From: an uncultured SAR86 cluster bacterium
GTDB lineage: Bacteria; Pseudomonadota; Gammaproteobacteria; Magnimaribacterales; D2472
Length of the DNA stretch: 64,000 nt
Reading direction: 5' to 3'
Assembly (NCBI GenBank): GCA_902626385.1
Contig: CACOEZ010000004.1
Coordinates: 1 to 64,000, forward strand
Below the pieces are notes generated by a model. It was given only the letters and a program-made list of their open reading frames with translations, searched no databases and had not been told where the DNA came from. Within the stretch, counting starts at the first letter, position 1. Each line of letters begins with the position of its first letter. The position numbers and the translations under genes were made by a program. Below are positions 61,619 to 64,000 of the stretch, one piece after another.

Positions 61619-63025
61619 ATGAAGCATAAGAAACCAAATATAACGGAAGTTGTTCTAAGAGATGGACAACAATCTCTTATTGCTACAAGAATGAAGACGG
61701 AAGATATGCTTCCCATCTTAAACAAAATGGATAAAGTTGGTTTTTCATCAGTGGAAGTTTGGGGAGGTGCAACATACGATTGTTGTTTGAGATTTTTAGA
61801 TGAGAATCCGTGGGAGAGATTAAAAACTTTTAAAAAACATTTCACAAAAACTCCACTGCAAATGTTACTTAGAGGTAAAAATCTAGTTGGTTATAAAGAA
61901 TATGATAATTCTGTAATTTCGTTATTCATTAAAAACTCTATTAGTGAGGGTGTGAATATTTTTAGAATATTTGATGCCCTGAATGATATTAATAATATCA
62001 ATCACTCTATTCAATGTGTAAAGAAAGGTAAGCAAAATGCACAAGGAACAATTTGTTATACAACAAGTCCTGTTCATAACGAAAAGTATTGGTTAAATCT
62101 TGCAAAAAATATTGAGGATGTTGGAGCAACTTCAATAGCTATTAAAGATATGGCAGGACTTCTTAGACCAAATACATGTTATGAGTTGATTAAAAAACTT
62201 AAAAAGAATTTAAAGGTACCAATTCATCTTCATACTCATTCAACCACAGGTCTGTCTGATGCTACAAATTTTAAAGCTTTTGAGGCCGGTGTTGATAATA
62301 TCGACACAAGTATTTCATCTTTCAGTAATTTATACGCTCATACAGCTACAGAAAGTCTTATATCAATGATTTATCCGGATCATGAAAATCCTTTCGACAT
62401 GCATTTACTTACAGAGATTTCTGAATACTTTAATAATGTTAGAAAGAAATATAAAAAATATGAAGGTTCAATGAGGGGAGTGGATGTAAATATGCTTACT
62501 AATCAAGTTCCAGGTGGAATGCTTAGCATATTAGAAAAACAATTACTTGATCTAAATAAAAGTGACAAATTAAGATTATTGATAGATGAAATACCAAAAA
62601 TTAGAAAAGATGTTGGATATGTTCCGCTAGTTACACCTTCATCTCAAATTGTCGGCGCACAGGCACTTATGAATGTTCTTGATAATAAAAGATATCAAAC
62701 TCTAAACAAAGAATTTATTGATATGGTTAATGGTTATTATGGAGAAATACCAGGTGATATTTGTCCAAAATTAAGAAAGAAAATTGATAAAGCCTCAAGT
62801 GGCCATAAAGAAAACACAAATATTCAAGATGTCAGTTTTTACAAAGAAGAATTTAAAATATTTTGCGATGAAAATAATTTAAAAAAATTATATAAAAATG
62901 ATACTGATTTACTAAACTTTATTTTATTCCCAAAAGAAGCTAAGGATTTCTATCTTCTCAAAAATAAAAGTTCATTGAATGACATAATAGGCTTGCAAGA
63001 AGGTTTTGGATTATACGTTGAATAA
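61619..63025 (+). CDS. Carboxyltransferase-domain protein (OadA/PycB-like) lacking a biotinyl domain
   Basis: A 468-residue TIM-barrel carboxyltransferase. V-L-R-D-G-Q-Q-S-L-I-A-T-R-M near 12-25, Q-M-L-L-R-G-K-N-L-V-G-Y near 80-91, the Lys in A-I-K-D-M-A-G near residue 179, and the metal pair in H-L-H-T-H near 204-208 are all present. Oxaloacetate decarboxylase alpha and pyruvate carboxylase B have about 590-600 residues and end in a biotin domain with A-M-K-M; this one stops before that. It would need a separate biotin carrier, as 5S transcarboxylase does. None is seen nearby. It overlaps cysE by 20 bases. Confidence 0.87.
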   Translation: MKHKKPNITEVVLRDGQQSLIATRMKTEDMLPILNKMDKVGFSSVEVWGGATYDCCLRFLDENPWERLKTFKKHFTKTPLQMLLRGKNLVGYKEYDNSVISLFIKNSISEGVNIFRIFDALNDINNINHSIQCVKKGKQNAQGTICYTTSPVHNEKYWLNLAKNIEDVGATSIAIKDMAGLLRPNTCYELIKKLKKNLKVPIHLHTHSTTGLSDATNFKAFEAGVDNIDTSISSFSNLYAHTATESLISMIYPDHENPFDMHLLTEISEYFNNVRKKYKKYEGSMRGVDVNMLTNQVPGGMLSILEKQLLDLNKSDKLRLLIDEIPKIRKDVGYVPLVTPSSQIVGAQALMNVLDNKRYQTLNKEFIDMVNGYYGEIPGDICPKLRKKIDKASSGHKENTNIQDVSFYKEEFKIFCDENNLKKLYKNDTDLLNFILFPKEAKDFYLLKNKSSLNDIIGLQEGFGLYVE

Positions 63026-63758
63026 TTCAATTAATAATAATTTATGGTTAACAATTAAGGATGAAGTAAGTCTCAGAATTGATGCTGAACCATCTCTTTC
63101 TCCATATTTAAATTTACTTATCCTTTCACAAGACAGTTTGATAAGTGCTATTGCATCTGTCATTGCCTCAAAGCTCAATAGTGATGCACTATCATCTAAA
63201 GATATAAAAAATTTTATTTTAGATGTTTATAAGAATTGTGAAGGTATCGCAGAGTCCTTGGAAAAAGATTTAATTTTTTTTAAAGAAAATGATCCAGCGT
63301 GTAAATATTTTTCAACACCAATTTTATTTTATAAGGGATTTCAGGGACTTGCTGCGTATAGAGCTGCTAACTGTTTATGGAAAAATGAGAGGCACACGAT
63401 GGCTTTATTTATACAAAATAGAGCATCAGAAGTTTTTGGAGTGGATATTCATCCAGCAGCACAAATTTTAGGTGGTGTCATGATTGATCATGCAACGGGT
63501 GTAGTTATTGGTGAAACAACACAAATTGAAGAAAATGTATCTATATTTCAAGGTGTTACGTTAGGTGGCAAAGGTAATGAAAGGGGTGACAGGCATCCAA
63601 AAATTAAAAAAGGCGTCTCCATTTATGCATCAAGCACAATTTTAGGTAATATAACTATTGGTGAGAATTCAACCGTAGCAGCAGGAAGTCTAGTTTTAAA
63701 GGATGTTGATCCCAATACGACAGTGGCTGGTATTCCAGCGAAGGAATTAAATAATTAA
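63006..63758 (+). CDS. cysE: Serine O-acetyltransferase
   Basis: A 250-residue enzyme that makes O-acetylserine for cysteine synthesis. The N-terminal helical part has the E-x-D-P-A-C region (E-N-D-P-A-C-K) near 95-101. The left-handed beta-helix begins at G-V-D-I-H-P-A-A near 145-152, with G-V-V-I-G-E-T and L-G-G-K-G motifs after it. No C-terminal Ile ends the protein (it ends L-N-N), so inhibition of CysK by a C-terminal tail in the usual form is doubtful. It overlaps the carboxyltransferase end and converges on cysK. Confidence 0.94.
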   Translation: MDYTLNNSINNNLWLTIKDEVSLRIDAEPSLSPYLNLLILSQDSLISAIASVIASKLNSDALSSKDIKNFILDVYKNCEGIAESLEKDLIFFKENDPACKYFSTPILFYKGFQGLAAYRAANCLWKNERHTMALFIQNRASEVFGVDIHPAAQILGGVMIDHATGVVIGETTQIEENVSIFQGVTLGGKGNERGDRHPKIKKGVSIYASSTILGNITIGENSTVAAGSLVLKDVDPNTTVAGIPAKELNN

Positions 63759-64000
63759 CAAGAATTAAAAATATTTATTTCATCATCATTCATTTCTGAA
63801 TTTATTCCATCAAAAAGTATGCTGGACATGTAACGTTCAGCTGTATCAGGTAACATACATAAAATATTTGAGTTAGGTTTAGCTTTTTTTGCAACTTTTA
63901 CAGCCACAGCAAAAGTAGCACCGCCGGAGACGCCTGTAATGATGCCTTCTTTTTTTGCTAATTCGTTTGCCCAATAAATACCATCATCTCCTGAAACAGG
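63755..64000 (-). CDS. cysK: Cysteine synthase, C-terminal part (runs off the window)
   Basis: The last 81 codons on the minus strand, ending at 63755. They hold the O-acetylserine sulfhydrylase C-terminal marks G-V-S-G-G-A-T-F-A-V-A-V-K-V-A and I-L-C-M-L-P-D-T-A-E-R-Y. The N-terminal PLP lysine part lies outside. It joins sulfide to O-acetylserine made by the neighbouring CysE. The two genes converge and overlap by 4 bases. Confidence 0.93.
   Translation of the reverse strand, partial: PVSGDDGIYWANELAKKEGIITGVSGGATFAVAVKVAKKAKPNSNILCMLPDTAERYMSSILFDGINSEMNDDEINIFNSC

Noticed and set aside
1-64000. CRISPR array, rRNA operon, insertion sequences, integrase
   Set aside because: No regularly spaced repeats, rRNA sequence, transposase or integrase motif was found on either strand.

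Overview
The window looks like chromosomal DNA of a streamlined, AT-rich marine gammaproteobacterium. It is very AT-rich and densely packed, with many 1-8 base gene overlaps. It has TonB-dependent receptors, TPR-sulfotransferases, DhlA-like dehalogenases, MAPEG and GST proteins, and a gammaproteobacterial lol-exbBD-msbA-lpxK-kdsB-murB block. The mix is most like the SAR86 clade; that placement is an inference from gene content and was not tested by phylogeny. No rRNA, insertion sequence, CRISPR array or prophage block was seen.

Layout. 1-2170: tail of a PD-(D/E)XK nuclease and a secreted type B carboxylesterase. 2184-15299: two copies of a cassette made of a TonB-dependent receptor, a strong hairpin and a TPR-sulfotransferase. 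Between them lie a SAM-II-like riboswitch with homocysteine S-methyltransferase, an S51 peptidase, a nitroreductase and a BCCT osmolyte transporter. 15355-19880: MAPEG protein, gamma-glutamyltransferase, class V aminotransferase, a degenerate metallo-beta-lactamase-fold protein and two tiny membrane peptides. 19964-24542: tRNA-Ser(TGA), then thioesterase, HD-domain protein, two hydrolases and a GPH-type transporter. 24539-40122: a DUF349 protein, then a 14-kb unidirectional run: trpS, MFS, hemH, SDR, aldehyde dehydrogenase, lolC/E, lolD, exbB, exbD, an msbA-lpxK fusion, kdsB, murB, LysE family, DUF1285, DUF2256. 40112-47655: DUF885 lipoprotein and ETF-ubiquinone oxidoreductase, divergent from etfBA; then an amidohydrolase and a ceramidase-like membrane protein. 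47647-57980: the accessory-looking centrepiece. A TetR gene heads a nine-gene leftward array with DUF1330, MBL hydrolase, membrane protein, kappa-GST/HCCA isomerase, haloalkane dehalogenase and three GSTs. Divergent from it are a secreted haloalkane dehalogenase, a nitronate-monooxygenase-like enzyme, a class IV aminotransferase and a P-loop sulfotransferase-like gene. 57983-64000: PsiE-like, DUF1295 and small membrane proteins, a secreted three-gene set (unknown, NTF2-like, cupin), a biotin-less carboxyltransferase, cysE, and the 3' end of cysK.

How the genes work together. The lol-to-murB block makes, flips and places envelope lipid A, Kdo, peptidoglycan and lipoproteins, and ExbBD powers the TonB receptors. 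EtfAB and ETF-QO pass electrons from flavin dehydrogenases to quinone. The TetR cluster looks like an inducible pathway for a halogenated or electrophilic organic substrate. One near-palindrome sits across both divergent -35 elements, which would let a single repressor silence about thirteen genes. The most novel items are that cluster and its operator, the msbA-lpxK fusion, and the duplicated receptor-hairpin-sulfotransferase cassette.
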